Below are positions 19,103 to 29,518 of a DNA stretch of 64,000 nucleotides, piece by piece (position 1 is the first letter of the stretch; each line of letters opens with the position of its first letter). The DNA is from Aeromonas lusitana (GTDB taxonomy: Bacteria > Pseudomonadota > Gammaproteobacteria > Enterobacterales > Aeromonadaceae), in assembly GCF_002812985.1 (NCBI RefSeq), contig NZ_PGCP01000014.1, positions 1 through 64,000 on the forward strand, written 5' to 3'. Below the pieces are notes generated by a model. The model was given only the letters and a program-made list of their open reading frames with translations, was not told the origin of the DNA and made no database searches. The translations under genes were made by a program, and so were the position numbers.

Positions 19103-20734
19103 ATGTCTTACAAGAATCTCTCCATCGGCAAGAAGATTGCCGTGGTCTTTTCGGTCATTGCCGTCATCAATGTGATTTTCGGTCTGTTTCTCGCCAGCGA
19201 ATTGCGCGGCATCAAGGATCGGGTGCTGAACTTCACCGATTCCACCCTGCCGAGCGTCGTCTCGGTGGAGAACCTGCTCTATGACGTCTCCTATGTGCGC
19301 CGCGCCCAGTTCGCCCTGATGATGATCGAGGACGCCGCGGATCTGCAGGCCCGACGTGCTCGCATCCAGGACAACATTGGCAAGGTCGAACGAGCCTTCA
19401 GCGCCTACGAGGCGACCGTCGGGGCCGACAATGAGCGCCAGGTATTCAACCGTGCCAAGCAGAACTGGCAGCAGTATCTGAGCCAGGTCAACCGGGTCGA
19501 CAGCCTGCTGGCCCAGGGCAACATGACCCAGGCCAAGGATGAGCTGTTCCAGTCCAACGTCAGCTACACCGAGCTCGAGCGAGCTGTGAATGCCCTGGTG
19601 GAGGTCAACCTCGGCTTCGTGCAGGAGAACCGAGGCAGCCTGCTTGGCAGCGTCAACATGGTGACCACCTCCGCTACCCTGAGCATCGGTGCCCTGCTGC
19701 TGTTCATGGGCTTCATGACCTGGTTCCTCACCCGCCAGATCTGCCTGCCGCTGCATGCCGTGGTGGCCCAGGCCAATGCCATCGCCGCCGGCGATCTGAC
19801 CCATCAGCTGGATCGCCAGCACATCGGTCAGGATGAGCTGGGCATGCTGGCCAAGGCGTCCCTCAAGATGCAGGACAACCTGCGTGGCCTCATCGAGGAA
19901 GTGGTGGCCGCCGTGACCCAGCTCGGCGCCGCCATCGAGGAGGTGAGCACAGTCTCCGAGCAGTCGGCCCAAGGGATCCAGAGCCAGCAGCAGGAGATCT
20001 CCATGGTGGCGACCGCCATGGCCCAGATGAAGGCCACAGTGGCCGACGTGGCGGGCAATACCGAGGTCGCCTCCGAATCCGCCAGCTCCGCCAATGCTTT
20101 GGCCAGACAGGGTAATCAGGAAGTGCAAGGGGCCCTGGTGGCCATCACCCGGGTTGCCCAGGAGATGGAGCAAGCCGGCGCCCTGGTCGCCGAGCTGGAG
20201 CGAGAATCCGCCCAGATCAACGTGGTGGTGGATGTGATCCGCGGCATCGCCGATCAGACCAATCTGCTGGCGCTCAACGCCGCCATCGAAGCGGCCCGCG
20301 CTGGCGAGCAGGGCCGTGGTTTTGCCGTGGTGGCCGATGAGGTGCGTACCCTGGCGGGCCGCACCCAGGCCTCCACCGGCGAGATAGTCGCCATCATAGA
20401 GACACTGCAGGCCCGCGCCAATCAGGCGAAAGAGGTGACCGGCCAGAGCTGCGAGATGATCCGCCAGTGCGTGAGCCAGAGCGAGCAGACCAGCACCGGC
20501 ATCCAGCAGATCGAGGTGGCGGTGGGTCAGATAGCAGACATGGCCATCCAGATCGCCAGTGCCTGTGGTGAGCAGGACGCGGTCTCCGACGAGCTTGGCC
20601 GCAACGTGGAGCGGATCAACGAGTCTTCCAACGAGGTGGCGACCGGCGCCGATCACACCGCCCGCGCTTGCCTGGAGCTGAGCCAGTTGGCGGCCGGCCT
20701 GCGCCAGACCATAGGTCGCTTCCGCCTGGCCTGA
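19103..20734 (+). CDS. Methyl-accepting chemotaxis protein
   Basis: A 543-residue transmembrane chemoreceptor. An N-terminal helix ([21 protein letters not shown], about residues 11-31), a periplasmic four-helix-bundle-type sensor domain (about 32-190), a second helix ([16 protein letters not shown]), a HAMP domain, and the C-terminal signalling domain with the invariant hairpin [34 protein letters not shown]. The track can be opened from a TTG at 19085, but the ATG at 19103 gives the normal MCP start; GAGG is 12 bases upstream. Ligand unknown. Confidence 0.92.
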   Translation: MSYKNLSIGKKIAVVFSVIAVINVIFGLFLASELRGIKDRVLNFTDSTLPSVVSVENLLYDVSYVRRAQFALMMIEDAADLQARRARIQDNIGKVERAFSAYEATVGADNERQVFNRAKQNWQQYLSQVNRVDSLLAQGNMTQAKDELFQSNVSYTELERAVNALVEVNLGFVQENRGSLLGSVNMVTTSATLSIGALLLFMGFMTWFLTRQICLPLHAVVAQANAIAAGDLTHQLDRQHIGQDELGMLAKASLKMQDNLRGLIEEVVAAVTQLGAAIEEVSTVSEQSAQGIQSQQQEISMVATAMAQMKATVADVAGNTEVASESASSANALARQGNQEVQGALVAITRVAQEMEQAGALVAELERESAQINVVVDVIRGIADQTNLLALNAAIEAARAGEQGRGFAVVADEVRTLAGRTQASTGEIVAIIETLQARANQAKEVTGQSCEMIRQCVSQSEQTSTGIQQIEVAVGQIADMAIQIASACGEQDAVSDELGRNVERINESSNEVATGADHTARACLELSQLAAGLRQTIGRFRLA

Positions 20735-20797
20735 TGTCAGGCCGTTCGCTGCCAACACTCGATGCGCTCTAAAGCAGGGCGCACCGAGGAGCAAGGC

Positions 20798-20834
20798 AAT
20801 AAAAAAACGGGGCCATTGGCCCCGTTTTTTTATT
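20798..20834. terminator. Bidirectional rho-independent terminator
   Basis: Perfect palindrome with stem ACGGGGCC/GGCCCCGT, loop ATT, flanked by seven A on the left and seven T on the right. Ends the chemoreceptor (+) and gloA (-). Confidence 0.9.
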
Positions 20835-20851
20835 GCTCGCAAATAGCTGGC

Positions 20852-21265
20852 TTAGACGCTTTCGCCCAGACCCGCGCCTGCGTCTTTCTTGGCGATCAAT
20901 TCAATCTTGTAACCGTCCGGGTCTTCCACGAAGGCGATGACGGTAGTGCCACCCTTGACCGGACCCGGCTCGCGGGTGATCTTGGCGCCGGCGGCGCGCA
21001 GGGCCTCGCAGGTGCCGTAGATGTCGTCCGCTTCCAGGGCGATGTGGCCGTAGGCGGAGCCCAGCTCGTACTCGCTCACGCCCCAGTTGTAGGTCAGCTC
21101 GATGACGGCTTCATCCTTCTCGTCGCCGTAACCGACGAAGGCCAGGGTGTACTTGTATTCGCTGTTCTCGCTCTTGCGCAGCAGCTTCATGCCGAGCACC
21201 CGGGTGTAGAAGTCGATGGAGCGTTGCAGATCGCCGACGCGTAACATCGTATGCAGAATTCTCAT
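20852..21265 (-). CDS. gloA: Lactoylglutathione lyase (glyoxalase I)
   Basis: Converts the methylglyoxal-glutathione hemithioacetal to S-lactoylglutathione. 137 residues, the usual bacterial nickel-type length. Metal ligands are visible as His in [10 protein letters not shown], Glu in [10 protein letters not shown], His in [11 protein letters not shown] and Glu in GYKIELI. GAGAGG lies before the ATG. It is separated from nth by 97 bases. Confidence 0.95.
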   Translation of the reverse strand: MRILHTMLRVGDLQRSIDFYTRVLGMKLLRKSENSEYKYTLAFVGYGDEKDEAVIELTYNWGVSEYELGSAYGHIALEADDIYGTCEALRAAGAKITREPGPVKGGTTVIAFVEDPDGYKIELIAKKDAGAGLGESV

Positions 21266-21362
21266 TGCTTGCCTCTCCAGGTTGGTGATTTGTACTGTTT
21301 TTATATGAATCTACAGAACAAACGATAGGTATTATTTGTTTTATTAACAGAGATCGCTGTGA

Positions 21363-22004
21363 CTAGCTCTCCGGATAGACTTTTTCTTTGTACTCGCAAA
21401 GGTCTTCGATGATGCAGGAACCGCAGCGAGGCTTGCGCGCCAGGCAGGTGTAGCGTCCGTGCAGGATCAGCCAGTGGTGCACATCCAGCTTGAATTCGGC
21501 GGGGACCACCTTGAGCAGCTTCTCTTCCACCTGGTCCACGTTCTTGCCCACCGCAAAGCCGGTGCGATTCGACACCCGAAAGATGTGGGTGTCGACGGCG
21601 ATGGTGGGCCAGCCGAAGGCGGTGTTGAGCACCACGTTGGCGGTCTTGCGACCCACCCCAGGCAGGGCTTCCAGCGCCTCGCGATTCTCCGGCACTTCGC
21701 CGCCGTGGCGCTCCAGCAGGATGGCGCAGGTCTTGATGACGTTTTCGGCCTTGGTGTTGAAAAGACCTATGGTCTTGATGTACTGCTTCACCCCGTCTAC
21801 CCCGAGGGCCAGCATGGCGGCCGGGGTATTGGCCACCGGATAGAGCAGGGCGGTGGCCTTGTTGACGCTGACATCGGTGGCCTGAGCCGACAAGAGGACG
21901 GCGATCAAGAGCTCGAATGGCGAGTTGAAATGAAGCTCTGTGGTGGGGTGCGGGTTGTGCTCCCGCAGCCGCTCCAGAATTTCTCTGCGTTTTTGGTTAT
22001 TCAT
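21363..22004 (-). CDS. nth: Endonuclease III
   Basis: Bifunctional DNA glycosylase/AP lyase for oxidised pyrimidines. 213 residues with the helix-hairpin-helix catalytic Lys in LPGVGRKTANVVL, the catalytic Asp in AVDTHIFRVSNR, and the C-terminal iron-sulfur loop CLARKPRCGSCIIEDLC (Cys-X6-Cys-X2-Cys-X5-Cys). Last gene of the rsx operon, as in E. coli, 53 bases after rsxE. Confidence 0.96.
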   Translation of the reverse strand: MNNQKRREILERLREHNPHPTTELHFNSPFELLIAVLLSAQATDVSVNKATALLYPVANTPAAMLALGVDGVKQYIKTIGLFNTKAENVIKTCAILLERHGGEVPENREALEALPGVGRKTANVVLNTAFGWPTIAVDTHIFRVSNRTGFAVGKNVDQVEEKLLKVVPAEFKLDVHHWLILHGRYTCLARKPRCGSCIIEDLCEYKEKVYPES

Positions 22005-22057
22005 CGATTCTCTGTGTCTGTCTTGGCACTCTTATTCTTTCTTGGGCCTGCAAAGCC

Positions 22058-22840
22058 CTAGAGCTGGGTGGCGCGGGCGCCGGGGGCCGGCACGGCGCAG
22101 TGAGCCTTGTCGGCGGCCTGCTTGCGGCCCAAGCGATCGTTGATCACATTCTTGGCGGCGATAAGCAGCCCCAGACCGATAAAGCCACCGGGGGGCAGGA
22201 TCGCTATCAACAGGCTGGCATCGGCGTGGAACAGCTCGATGCGCAAGGACTTGGCCCACTCACCCAGCAGCAGGTCCGCGCCATCGAACAGGGTGCCCAT
22301 GCCGATGATCTCGCGAAGACCTCCCAGCACCAGCAGCACCAGGGTGAAGCCGAGCCCCATCATGAAGCCGTCGACGGCCGCCAGCAGGGGCGGGTTCTTG
22401 GAGGCATAGGCCTCGGCCCGCCCTATGATGATGCAGTTGGTGACGATCAGCGCGATGAAGATGCCAAGCGACTGATAGAGGCCATAGGTGTAGGCGTTCA
22501 TCAACAGCTGCACGCTGGTCACCAGGGCCGCGATGATCATCACGTAGATAGGAATACGGATGTCCTTGGGCGCCAGGTTGCGCACCAGGGAGATGGCGAG
22601 GTTGGAGCTCACCAGTACCACCAGGGTCGCAAGGCCCAGCCCCAGGGCGTTGGTGAAGGTGGAGGAGACCGCCAGAGTCGGGCAGAGTCCCAGCACCTGT
22701 ACCAGGGAAGGGTTGTTCTTCCACAGCCCCTGCAGCATCAGCTCCTTGAGCTCTTCGCGGCGGCTATTGCCTTCGTTGACGAGGCTCTGGCCGTCAATCA
22801 CATCAACTTGTTCCATGACTTGTTCCGTTGTATGTGCCAT
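22058..22840 (-). CDS. rsxE: Electron transport complex subunit RsxE
   Basis: Integral membrane subunit of the Rsx (RNF-like) complex that uses NADH to reduce SoxR or ferredoxin-type partners. 260 residues with about six hydrophobic helices ([58 protein letters not shown]). The start is ATG 22840 with GGAG 5 bases upstream and 13 bases after rsxG; earlier in-frame codons extend into rsxG without a ribosome site. The C-terminal tail after about residue 240 is longer and Ala-rich. Confidence 0.93.
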   Translation of the reverse strand: MAHTTEQVMEQVDVIDGQSLVNEGNSRREELKELMLQGLWKNNPSLVQVLGLCPTLAVSSTFTNALGLGLATLVVLVSSNLAISLVRNLAPKDIRIPIYVMIIAALVTSVQLLMNAYTYGLYQSLGIFIALIVTNCIIIGRAEAYASKNPPLLAAVDGFMMGLGFTLVLLVLGGLREIIGMGTLFDGADLLLGEWAKSLRIELFHADASLLIAILPPGGFIGLGLLIAAKNVINDRLGRKQAADKAHCAVPAPGARATQL

Positions 22841-22853
22841 ACGGGCTCCGGCG

Positions 22854-23486
22854 TTAGGGGGTGGCGTCACAGGACGGGGCATCCCGCAGCAGTTCGGGGT
22901 GCTCCTGTTGCAGGCGCAGCAGGTTCTTCACCGCCTTGACCACGGCGCGGGGGGTGATGGTGGCGCCGGTGAAGGCATCGAACTCGCCCCCATCCTTCTT
23001 CACCGCCCAGGTCGCATCATTGTCTGCATTGAGGGTACGGCCGACGAAGCTGTCGATCCAGTTGGATTTTTTCAGCTCAATCTTGTCCCCAAGGCCCGGG
23101 GTCTCCTTGTGGGTGAGTACCCGCACCGCACTGACGGCGCCCTTGGCATCCGTGCCGACCACCATGCGAATGGCGCCGCTGTAGCCGTCGGGGGCGATGG
23201 TTTCCAGCGCGTAGCCGGTGGGCACGCCGTTCAGGGTGGCGCTGTAGAGCGGCATGGCCTGATCGCTGCCGAGGTATTCCCGGCTGGTAACCAGCTTGCA
23301 ACTGGCCACCAGATCGTTGTCATAGCTCCCCTCCGGCAGCAGTGCCGCCAGGGTACGCAGTTTTTCCAGCTGCTGCTGGTGGGCGATCCTGTCCTGGGTC
23401 AGCTCGTTGGTCAGCACCACCATGGCGGTACAACCCAGGGCGAACAGGGCCAGCGTGACGCCATTTTTGCGCATGCTCTTTAACAT
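22854..23486 (-). CDS. rsxG: Electron transport complex subunit RsxG
   Basis: Periplasm-facing FMN-binding subunit. 210 residues with an N-terminal signal anchor ([22 protein letters not shown]) and the covalent FMN motif [13 protein letters not shown] near residue 180 (Thr flavinylation site). ATG 23486 with AGGA upstream; longer frames extend into rsxD. Confidence 0.93.
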   Translation of the reverse strand: MLKSMRKNGVTLALFALGCTAMVVLTNELTQDRIAHQQQLEKLRTLAALLPEGSYDNDLVASCKLVTSREYLGSDQAMPLYSATLNGVPTGYALETIAPDGYSGAIRMVVGTDAKGAVSAVRVLTHKETPGLGDKIELKKSNWIDSFVGRTLNADNDATWAVKKDGGEFDAFTGATITPRAVVKAVKNLLRLQQEHPELLRDAPSCDATP

Positions 23487-23520
23487 GGGAAGCTTCCTGA
23501 ATATGAGAATGGCGCCAGGG

Positions 23521-24573
23521 TCATTTGCGACGAGCCCCATAGACTTTGGGACGGGTCAGGCTGTCGATGAGCGGCACGCACAGGTTGGCCAGCAGCACAG
23601 CGAAGGCGAAGGCATCCGGGTAGCCACCGAAGCGGCGGATGAGGTAGACCAGCACGCCGATCAGCACGCCGTACACCAGACGGCCGCGGGGAGTGGTGCT
23701 GGCGCTCACCGGATCGGTGGCAATAAAGAAGGCCCCGAGCATGGTGGCGCCACTGAACAGGTGCAGCATGGGGGTGCCGGTGGCATCCGGCGTCGCCAGA
23801 TAGCCGAGAGTGGCCGACAGCAGCAGGGCCCCCAGCACGGCGGCCGGAATGCGCCAGTTGATCACTTTTTGCTGCAGCAGGAAGAGGCCACCCAGCAGAT
23901 AGCCGAGGTTGACCCAGCTCCAGCCGATGCCGCCCCAGCCCTCGAACACCTTGTGAGTCATTACTTCGCTGGCGGTGAGGCCCTGGGTCAGCCCCGTCTT
24001 CAGGGTGTCGAGGGGGGTCGCCATGGTCAGCCCATCCACCCCCTGCTTGAGCTGCGCCATGCTGTAGCCGTCCAGGCTAAAGCCGGTGAAGATGACAGAT
24101 ACCGCATCCCCAAAGCCCAGATCATAGGTAGCTATGCTGGAGGGCGGCAGCCAACTGGTCATTTGTACCGGGAAGGAGACCAGCAGCAGCACATAGGCCA
24201 CCATGGCCGGGTTGAACAGGTTCTGACCGAGCCCACCATAGAGGTGCTTGGCGATGATGATGGCAAAGGCGGTGCCGAGCACCAGCATCCACCAGGGCAG
24301 CAGGGGCGGCAGGGAGAGCCCGATCAGCACGGCGGTGAGGGCCGCACTGCCGTCCAGCAGAGCCGGCATGACGGGACGATGGCGCAGGCGGAGCACCAGG
24401 GCCTCGCAACCCAGCGCCGTCACCAGCGCCAGCAGGATCTGGACCAGGGTGCCCCAGCCGAAGAACCAGGTTTGCGCCAGGAAACCGGGCAGGCAGGCCA
24501 GGATCACCAGCAACATCAGGGTCTGGGTCTGCTTGCGGTTATGGGCAAAGGGCGCAGTCGCGATATTGAACAT
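23521..24573 (-). CDS. rsxD: Electron transport complex subunit RsxD
   Basis: Integral membrane flavoprotein subunit. 350 residues with about nine hydrophobic segments, and the flavinylation sequence [13 protein letters not shown] near residue 183. The length and motif match the family. Three bases separate it from the rsxC stop. Confidence 0.94.
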   Translation of the reverse strand: MFNIATAPFAHNRKQTQTLMLLVILACLPGFLAQTWFFGWGTLVQILLALVTALGCEALVLRLRHRPVMPALLDGSAALTAVLIGLSLPPLLPWWMLVLGTAFAIIIAKHLYGGLGQNLFNPAMVAYVLLLVSFPVQMTSWLPPSSIATYDLGFGDAVSVIFTGFSLDGYSMAQLKQGVDGLTMATPLDTLKTGLTQGLTASEVMTHKVFEGWGGIGWSWVNLGYLLGGLFLLQQKVINWRIPAAVLGALLLSATLGYLATPDATGTPMLHLFSGATMLGAFFIATDPVSASTTPRGRLVYGVLIGVLVYLIRRFGGYPDAFAFAVLLANLCVPLIDSLTRPKVYGARRK

Positions 24574-24576
24574 GGA

Positions 24577-27003
24577 TCAGTGGCTCTTGTCGGAAAGTGG
24601 GTCTGACTCGCGCTGGTCGAGTTTGGCTGCCTCGGCGGCCGCTTTTTTGGCCTTGGCACGGGCGATGGCGGCGGCGATGGCCGCCTTCTTGGGATCGACC
24701 TCGCTGGTGGGCGTTGGCTCGCTTGCCGCAGGCGTCACCGCCTCGCTAACCGCTGGTTCGCTACCGGCATTGTCTTCACCTGCCGCCTGAGCAGCCTTCT
24801 TGGCCTTGGCGCGAGCGATGGCGGCGGCAATGGCTGCCTTCTTGGGATCGACCTCGCTAGCGGGGGCTGGCTCGCCTGCCGCAGGCGTCACAACCTCGCG
24901 GGCAGCGGGTTCGCTACCGACATTGTCTTCACCTGCTGCCTGAGCGGCCTTCTTGGCCTTGGCACGGGCGATGGCGGCGGCAATGGCTGCCTTCTTGGGA
25001 TCGACCTCGCTGGCGGGGGCTGGCTCGCCTGCCGCAGGCGTCACCACGTCGCGGGCCGCGGCGGGTTCGCTAGTCGCGTTGTCTTCACCAACAGCCTGAG
25101 CCGCTTTCTTGGCCTTGGCGCGAGCGATGGCAGCGGCGATAGCCGCTTTCTTGGGATCGACCTCGCTGGTGGATGCTGGCTCGCTTGCCGCAGCCGTCAC
25201 CATGTCACTGACTGCGGCGGGTTCGCTACCGGCATTGTCTTCACCTGCTGCCTGAGCGGCCTTCTTGGCCTTGGCACGGGCCAGGGCGGCGGCAATGGCG
25301 GCCTTCTTGGGATCGACTTCGCCAGCGCTCTCCTGCGCGGGCACCGGCTCTGCCTGTGGCTGCGCTTCGGCGGCCTTGGCGGCGCGGCGCGCCAGCGCTT
25401 CTTGCTTGCGCGCCTCGCGGGCGGCAGCCATGGCGGCGTTGTCGGGTTGCTCGGCAGACACGCTGACAGGGGCTTCCTGCTTGGCCTTGAGACGGGCCAG
25501 GGCGGCGGCGACGGGGTCTTCACCGCCCGCCTTGGTCATGGCCTGACGACGCTGGGCGGCGGCTTCGGCATGGCGAGCCTCACGGGCGGCTTTTTCGCGC
25601 TCGAAGCGAGCTTGCTTGGCTTCGAAACGCTGCTTGGCGCGCTCGGCCTTCTCGTGCTCGGCGCGGGTCTCGCGGATATCGTCCTTGGCAATCTTGTAGT
25701 ACTGCACCAGGGGAATTTCACTCGGGCAGACCCAGGCACAGGCGCCACACTCGATGCAGTCGAACAGGTTGAGCTTCTCGGCCTTGTCGTAGTCCTTGGC
25801 GCGGCTGTACCAGTACAGCTCCTGGGGCAGCAGATTGGCCGGGCAGGCGTCGGCGCAGGCGCTGCAACGGATGCAGGCCTGCTCTTGGCCGGGGGGCGGC
25901 AGCTCGGCCCGGGTGGGGGAGAGCAGGCAGTTGGTGGCCTTGACCACGGGCACCATGGCGTGGGGCAGGGTGAAGCCCATCATGGGGCCCCCCATGATGA
26001 CCCGCTGATCCGCTTCAGGTTGCAGCTCGAAGCGCTGCAACAGCCAGCGCACCGGCGTACCCAACAACACCCAGGCGTTGCCCGGTTTCTTGAAGGCGTT
26101 GCCGGTGAGGGTGACGATGCGGGAGATGAGCGGCTCGCCATCTACGATGGCGCGCTTGATGGCAAACACGGTGGCGACGTTGAGCACCATGATGCCCATG
26201 TCCACCGCCCGCCCGCCCTTGGGCACCTGGCGACCGGTGAGCAGCTCTATGGTCTGCTTGGCGCCGCCCGAGGGGTACTTGGTCGGCACGGATTTGACCA
26301 GTACATCCTCGTCTGTGGCGTGACGGGTGAGCTCGTCGATGGCCGCCGGCTTGTTGTCTTCCACCCCGATCAGAGTGAGTTTCGGTTTGAGCAGGTGCTT
26401 GAGCACCCGGATGCCGTCCATGATCTCGTCCGCATACTCCTGCATCAGCCTGTCATCTGTGGTGATGTAGGGTTCGCACTCCAGACCGTTGACGATCAGG
26501 ATCTCGGTGAGCTGGCCGCGGCCATCGAGCTTGCTGTGGGTCGGGAAGACGGCGCCGCCAAGGCCCGCGATGCCGGCCTGCTGGATGCGCTCGAGCAGTT
26601 CGCCCCGCTCCAGATTCCAATAATCGGCTCGGCCATTGCGCTCGCCCCAGGCATCTTCCCCATCCGGGGTGAGGATGACGCAGAGATCCTCCAGGCCTGA
26701 TGGGTGCGCCACCGTATGGGGCTCGATGGCGGTGACGGTACCCGAGGTGGAGGCGTGCACCGGCACTATGCGGCCCTTGTCATAACGGGTCAGGGGCTGA
26801 CCCTTCTTGACCTTGTCACCGACCTGCACCAGCAGATCGCCGGCGGGGCCCGCGTGCTGGCGCACCGGTATGATGAGCTGGGGCGGCAGGCCCGCGTCCA
26901 CCACAGGGGTCAGGCTGGATTGATCCTTGTTCTCGGGGGGATGAATGCCGCCGTGGAAATCCCAGAGATTGCCGGCTTTGATACGTTCGAGCAGGTGCTG
27001 CAT
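24577..27003 (-). CDS. rsxC: Electron transport complex subunit RsxC with repetitive tail
   Basis: NADH-oxidising peripheral subunit with FMN and iron-sulfur clusters. 808 residues: N-terminal SLBB/NADH-binding region ([26 protein letters not shown]), two ferredoxin-type sites ([17 protein letters not shown] and [16 protein letters not shown], about residues 375-430), then a long basic/alanine-rich C-terminal tail. The tail is built from five near-identical 51-52-residue units containing [19 protein letters not shown]. Start ATG 27003 with GGAG 5 bases upstream, two bases after rsxB. Confidence 0.94.
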   Translation of the reverse strand: MQHLLERIKAGNLWDFHGGIHPPENKDQSSLTPVVDAGLPPQLIIPVRQHAGPAGDLLVQVGDKVKKGQPLTRYDKGRIVPVHASTSGTVTAIEPHTVAHPSGLEDLCVILTPDGEDAWGERNGRADYWNLERGELLERIQQAGIAGLGGAVFPTHSKLDGRGQLTEILIVNGLECEPYITTDDRLMQEYADEIMDGIRVLKHLLKPKLTLIGVEDNKPAAIDELTRHATDEDVLVKSVPTKYPSGGAKQTIELLTGRQVPKGGRAVDMGIMVLNVATVFAIKRAIVDGEPLISRIVTLTGNAFKKPGNAWVLLGTPVRWLLQRFELQPEADQRVIMGGPMMGFTLPHAMVPVVKATNCLLSPTRAELPPPGQEQACIRCSACADACPANLLPQELYWYSRAKDYDKAEKLNLFDCIECGACAWVCPSEIPLVQYYKIAKDDIRETRAEHEKAERAKQRFEAKQARFEREKAAREARHAEAAAQRRQAMTKAGGEDPVAAALARLKAKQEAPVSVSAEQPDNAAMAAAREARKQEALARRAAKAAEAQPQAEPVPAQESAGEVDPKKAAIAAALARAKAKKAAQAAGEDNAGSEPAAVSDMVTAAASEPASTSEVDPKKAAIAAAIARAKAKKAAQAVGEDNATSEPAAARDVVTPAAGEPAPASEVDPKKAAIAAAIARAKAKKAAQAAGEDNVGSEPAAREVVTPAAGEPAPASEVDPKKAAIAAAIARAKAKKAAQAAGEDNAGSEPAVSEAVTPAASEPTPTSEVDPKKAAIAAAIARAKAKKAAAEAAKLDQRESDPLSDKSH
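24650..25330. repeat. Tandem 153-156 bp repeats inside rsxC
   Basis: Five direct repeats anchored by GGGATCGAC at 24691, 24844, 24997, 25153 and 25309, giving periods of 153, 153, 156 and 156 bases. They encode the Ala/Lys helical units of the RsxC tail; copies keep frame. Confidence 0.9.
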
Positions 27004-27005
27004 GG

Positions 27006-27572
27006 TTACTCCACTATCTTGACCGGAATGGTGACCTTGGCCAGATCCCATTTCCAGTTATCGACCGTGGTCGGAACCGGGATCATTTCGATACAGTCAG
27101 TCGGGCAGGGATCGACACAGAGATCGCACCCGGTGCACTCATCGGCGATGACGGTATGCATCGCCTTGGTGGCACCCAGGATGGCATCGACCGGGCAGGC
27201 CTGAATGCACTTGGTGCAACCTATGCACATGTCCTCGTGAATGAAGGCGACCTTCTTGACGGGCACGGCGGCCTCGTCACCGCCGCCAAGCGGCTGGGGT
27301 TCGACCCCCATGAGGTCGGCTATCTTGCGCATGGTGGCATCGCCACCGGGCACGCACTTGTTGATCTCATCGCCGTTGGCGAGCGCCTCGGCATAGGGCT
27401 TGCAGCCCGGATAGCCGCACTGGCCGCACTGGGTCTGGGGCAGCAGGGCATCGAGCTGATCGACGATGGGATCGGCCTCGACATGAAACTTGACGGCGGC
27501 AAAGCCCAGAATGATGCCGAAGGCCAGGGCCAGCAGCGCCAGCACCAGAATGGCAAAGAGTATATGGATCAT
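27006..27572 (-). CDS. rsxB: Electron transport complex subunit RsxB
   Basis: Membrane-anchored ferredoxin-like subunit. 188 residues: N-terminal hydrophobic helix, a 4Fe-4S region [19 protein letters not shown], and two bacterial ferredoxin motifs [16 protein letters not shown] and [16 protein letters not shown]. It ends 2 bases before rsxC. The stop of rsxA and the start of rsxB are 2 bases apart. Confidence 0.96.
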   Translation of the reverse strand: MIHILFAILVLALLALAFGIILGFAAVKFHVEADPIVDQLDALLPQTQCGQCGYPGCKPYAEALANGDEINKCVPGGDATMRKIADLMGVEPQPLGGGDEAAVPVKKVAFIHEDMCIGCTKCIQACPVDAILGATKAMHTVIADECTGCDLCVDPCPTDCIEMIPVPTTVDNWKWDLAKVTIPVKIVE

Positions 27573-27574
27573 GG

Positions 27575-28156
27575 CTATATCTTGATGAGGCCGGTAAAGC
27601 CCATGAAGGCCAGCGACATCAGGCCTGCGGTGACCATGGCGATGGAGACGCCGCGAAATGGTGTCGGCACATCGGCGGCCACCAGGCGCTCACGCATGGC
27701 GGCAAACAGGATCAATACCAGGGAGAAGCCGCAGGCGGCCCCGAAGCCGTAGATGATGCTCTGCATGAAGTTGTGGTGCTCGTTGATGCTGAGCAGCGCC
27801 ACGCCGAGCACGGCGCAGTTGGTGGTGATGAGGGGCAGGAAGATGCCGAGCAGGCGATACAGGGTCGGGCTGCTCTTGCGGATCACCATCTCGGTGAACT
27901 GGACCACCACGGCGATCACCAGAATGAAGCCCAGAGTACGCAGATAGGCGATATTCAGCGGGATCAGGATATAGTGCTCCATCAGATAGGAGCAGGCGCT
28001 GGCGAGCGTCATCACGAAGGTGGTGGCCAGTCCCATGCCGATGGCGGTTTCCAGTTTGCCAGAGACCCCCATGAAGGGGCAGAGGCCGAGAAACTTCACC
28101 AGCACGAAGTTGTTGATCAGTACTGTGCTGATCAGTAAAAGCAGGTACTCAGTCAT
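27575..28156 (-). CDS. rsxA: Electron transport complex subunit RsxA
   Basis: Integral membrane subunit, first gene of the rsxABCDGE-nth operon. 193 residues, about six helices, with the family core [20 protein letters not shown] and [24 protein letters not shown]. The promoter is in the 112 bases between it and the divergent EamA gene. Confidence 0.96.
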   Translation of the reverse strand: MTEYLLLLISTVLINNFVLVKFLGLCPFMGVSGKLETAIGMGLATTFVMTLASACSYLMEHYILIPLNIAYLRTLGFILVIAVVVQFTEMVIRKSSPTLYRLLGIFLPLITTNCAVLGVALLSINEHHNFMQSIIYGFGAACGFSLVLILFAAMRERLVAADVPTPFRGVSIAMVTAGLMSLAFMGFTGLIKI

Positions 28157-28268
28157 TGACGATGGGGTATCCGGTATGAAGGCGGCCGTATTATCTGATT
28201 TTAGGTGCCTTTAAACAACCGCAAGGCGGCATGGTTATTATTCGAATGGCCAATTCATGGAGGAAGTT

Positions 28269-29159
28269 GTGCGCCCCTTACCCATTTTTACCCTCACCTT
28301 GGCCATGTTGCTCTGGTCCAGCTCCTTTATCGCCCTCAAGCATGTGCTGGAGGTCTGGTCCTTCGGCCAGGTGCTGTTTATGCGCATGAGCGTGGCGTCT
28401 TGTTGCTGGCTGCTCTGCTACCGCCAGCTCGGCAATGTCCAATATCAGAAAGGGGATTGGCGCTGGCTGGCCCTGATGGGGGCGCTGGAGCCTTGCCTCT
28501 ACTTCCTGCTGGAGGTCAATGCCCTGCGCTACACCAGCGCCGGCCAGGCTGGCATGGTGTGTGCCCTGTTGCCCCTGATGGTGGCCCTGGTCGCCTTCGC
28601 GCTGCTCAAAGAGCGGGTGAGCCGGCGCCAATTGCTTGGGTTTGGCATCGCTATCTTCGGCATAGCCCTGCTGGGACTGGGTGGCGGGGCAGATGAATTC
28701 GCTCCCAATGCCCTGCTTGGCAACAGTCTGGAGATGGGGGCCATGCTCTGTGCAGCCACTTATTCTGTGGTATTCAAGAAGCTCTCCAGCCGTTACGGTG
28801 TCATGACCCTGACCGCCCTGCAGGCCTTCGTCGGCACACTGTTCTTCGCGCCCTTCGCCTTCAGCTCGCCCTGGCCAAGCGCCTGGGGCTGGCAGGACAT
28901 GGCTGTGATCCTCTTTCTCGGCGCTTTCGTGACCCTCGGCGCCTACCTGCTCTACAACTGGTCCGTGACTCAGGTGAAGGTGACCCTGGCGGCGGCCTAT
29001 GTGAACCTCATCCCCGTGTTTACCCTGCTGCTCGCCTACCTGCTGCTGGGGGAGATCCTGAGTACCCTGCAATGGGTGGCCTGCGCCGCCGTGCTGGCCG
29101 GGATCGGGGTGGGGCAGTTGCCTGCGAGAAAGCGCCAGGCCCAGGCCGCCGTCACCTAG
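28269..29159 (+). CDS. EamA family (DMT) transporter
   Basis: A 296-residue inner-membrane permease with the ten-helix drug/metabolite-transporter layout and two EamA halves (first half TLTLAMLLWSSSFIALKHVL; second half TLGAYLLYNWSVTQVKVTLAAAY). The GTG at 28269 has GGAGG 5 bases upstream and is preferred over the ATG at 28257, whose own codons contain that ribosome site. Substrate unknown. It stands alone, divergent from rsxA. Confidence 0.82.
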   Translation: MRPLPIFTLTLAMLLWSSSFIALKHVLEVWSFGQVLFMRMSVASCCWLLCYRQLGNVQYQKGDWRWLALMGALEPCLYFLLEVNALRYTSAGQAGMVCALLPLMVALVAFALLKERVSRRQLLGFGIAIFGIALLGLGGGADEFAPNALLGNSLEMGAMLCAATYSVVFKKLSSRYGVMTLTALQAFVGTLFFAPFAFSSPWPSAWGWQDMAVILFLGAFVTLGAYLLYNWSVTQVKVTLAAAYVNLIPVFTLLLAYLLLGEILSTLQWVACAAVLAGIGVGQLPARKRQAQAAVT

Positions 29160-29220
29160 GGTCGGCGGCCCGTGGATGCGCTACAGTCTGGGGTGAACTC
29201 TCTGCCCGAGGAGGCGGACG

Positions 29221-29418
29221 ATGAGCGACATGATGTTACTGGCAAGGGCGCAGGCGTTGCTCGGCCACCATCCCTTTACCCTGGCGGATGCCCGGGCGCT
29301 GGAAGCCCTGGAAGAGGACGCCGTGGGGGAGGAGGGGCTCTGCATCGCCGAGCTGTGGGAGTCGGCCCTGAGCCAGGCGGATGAGGATGCCAGGCGTTAT
29401 CTGCTGGGCAAGGAGTAA
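29221..29418 (+). CDS. Small conserved-looking hypothetical protein
   Basis: A 65-residue acidic, helical protein (MSDMMLLARAQALLGHHPFT). GAGGAGG lies 6 bases before the ATG, a strong ribosome site, and a terminator follows, so it is likely expressed. No family recognised. It is 61 bases downstream of the EamA gene. Confidence 0.6.
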   Translation: MSDMMLLARAQALLGHHPFTLADARALEALEEDAVGEEGLCIAELWESALSQADEDARRYLLGKE

Positions 29419-29465
29419 GGGCCACGCCTGCCGCAGGCCAATATGACGCCGAGGATAGAAGGGTA

Positions 29466-29504
29466 TAAAAAACAACACGGGGCTGGGCCCCGTGTTGTTT
29501 TTCT
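29466..29504. terminator. Bidirectional rho-independent terminator
   Basis: Long stem CAACACGGGGC/GCCCCGTGTTG with loop TGG, A-run on the left, T-run on the right. Ends the small gene (+) and the PAS chemoreceptor gene (-). Confidence 0.9.
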
Positions 29505-29518
29505 GGTCGTCCATCGCC

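Noticed and set aside
17822..20842. 1006-residue open frame on the minus strand
   Set aside because: Only the last 309 codons are the ZIP transporter; the rest runs antisense through the chemoreceptor and its composition (Gly/His/Leu-rich) is that of a shadow frame.
24650..25330. Regular repeats as a CRISPR array
   Set aside because: Repeats are 153-156 bases, in frame with rsxC and encode similar peptides; no short spacers.
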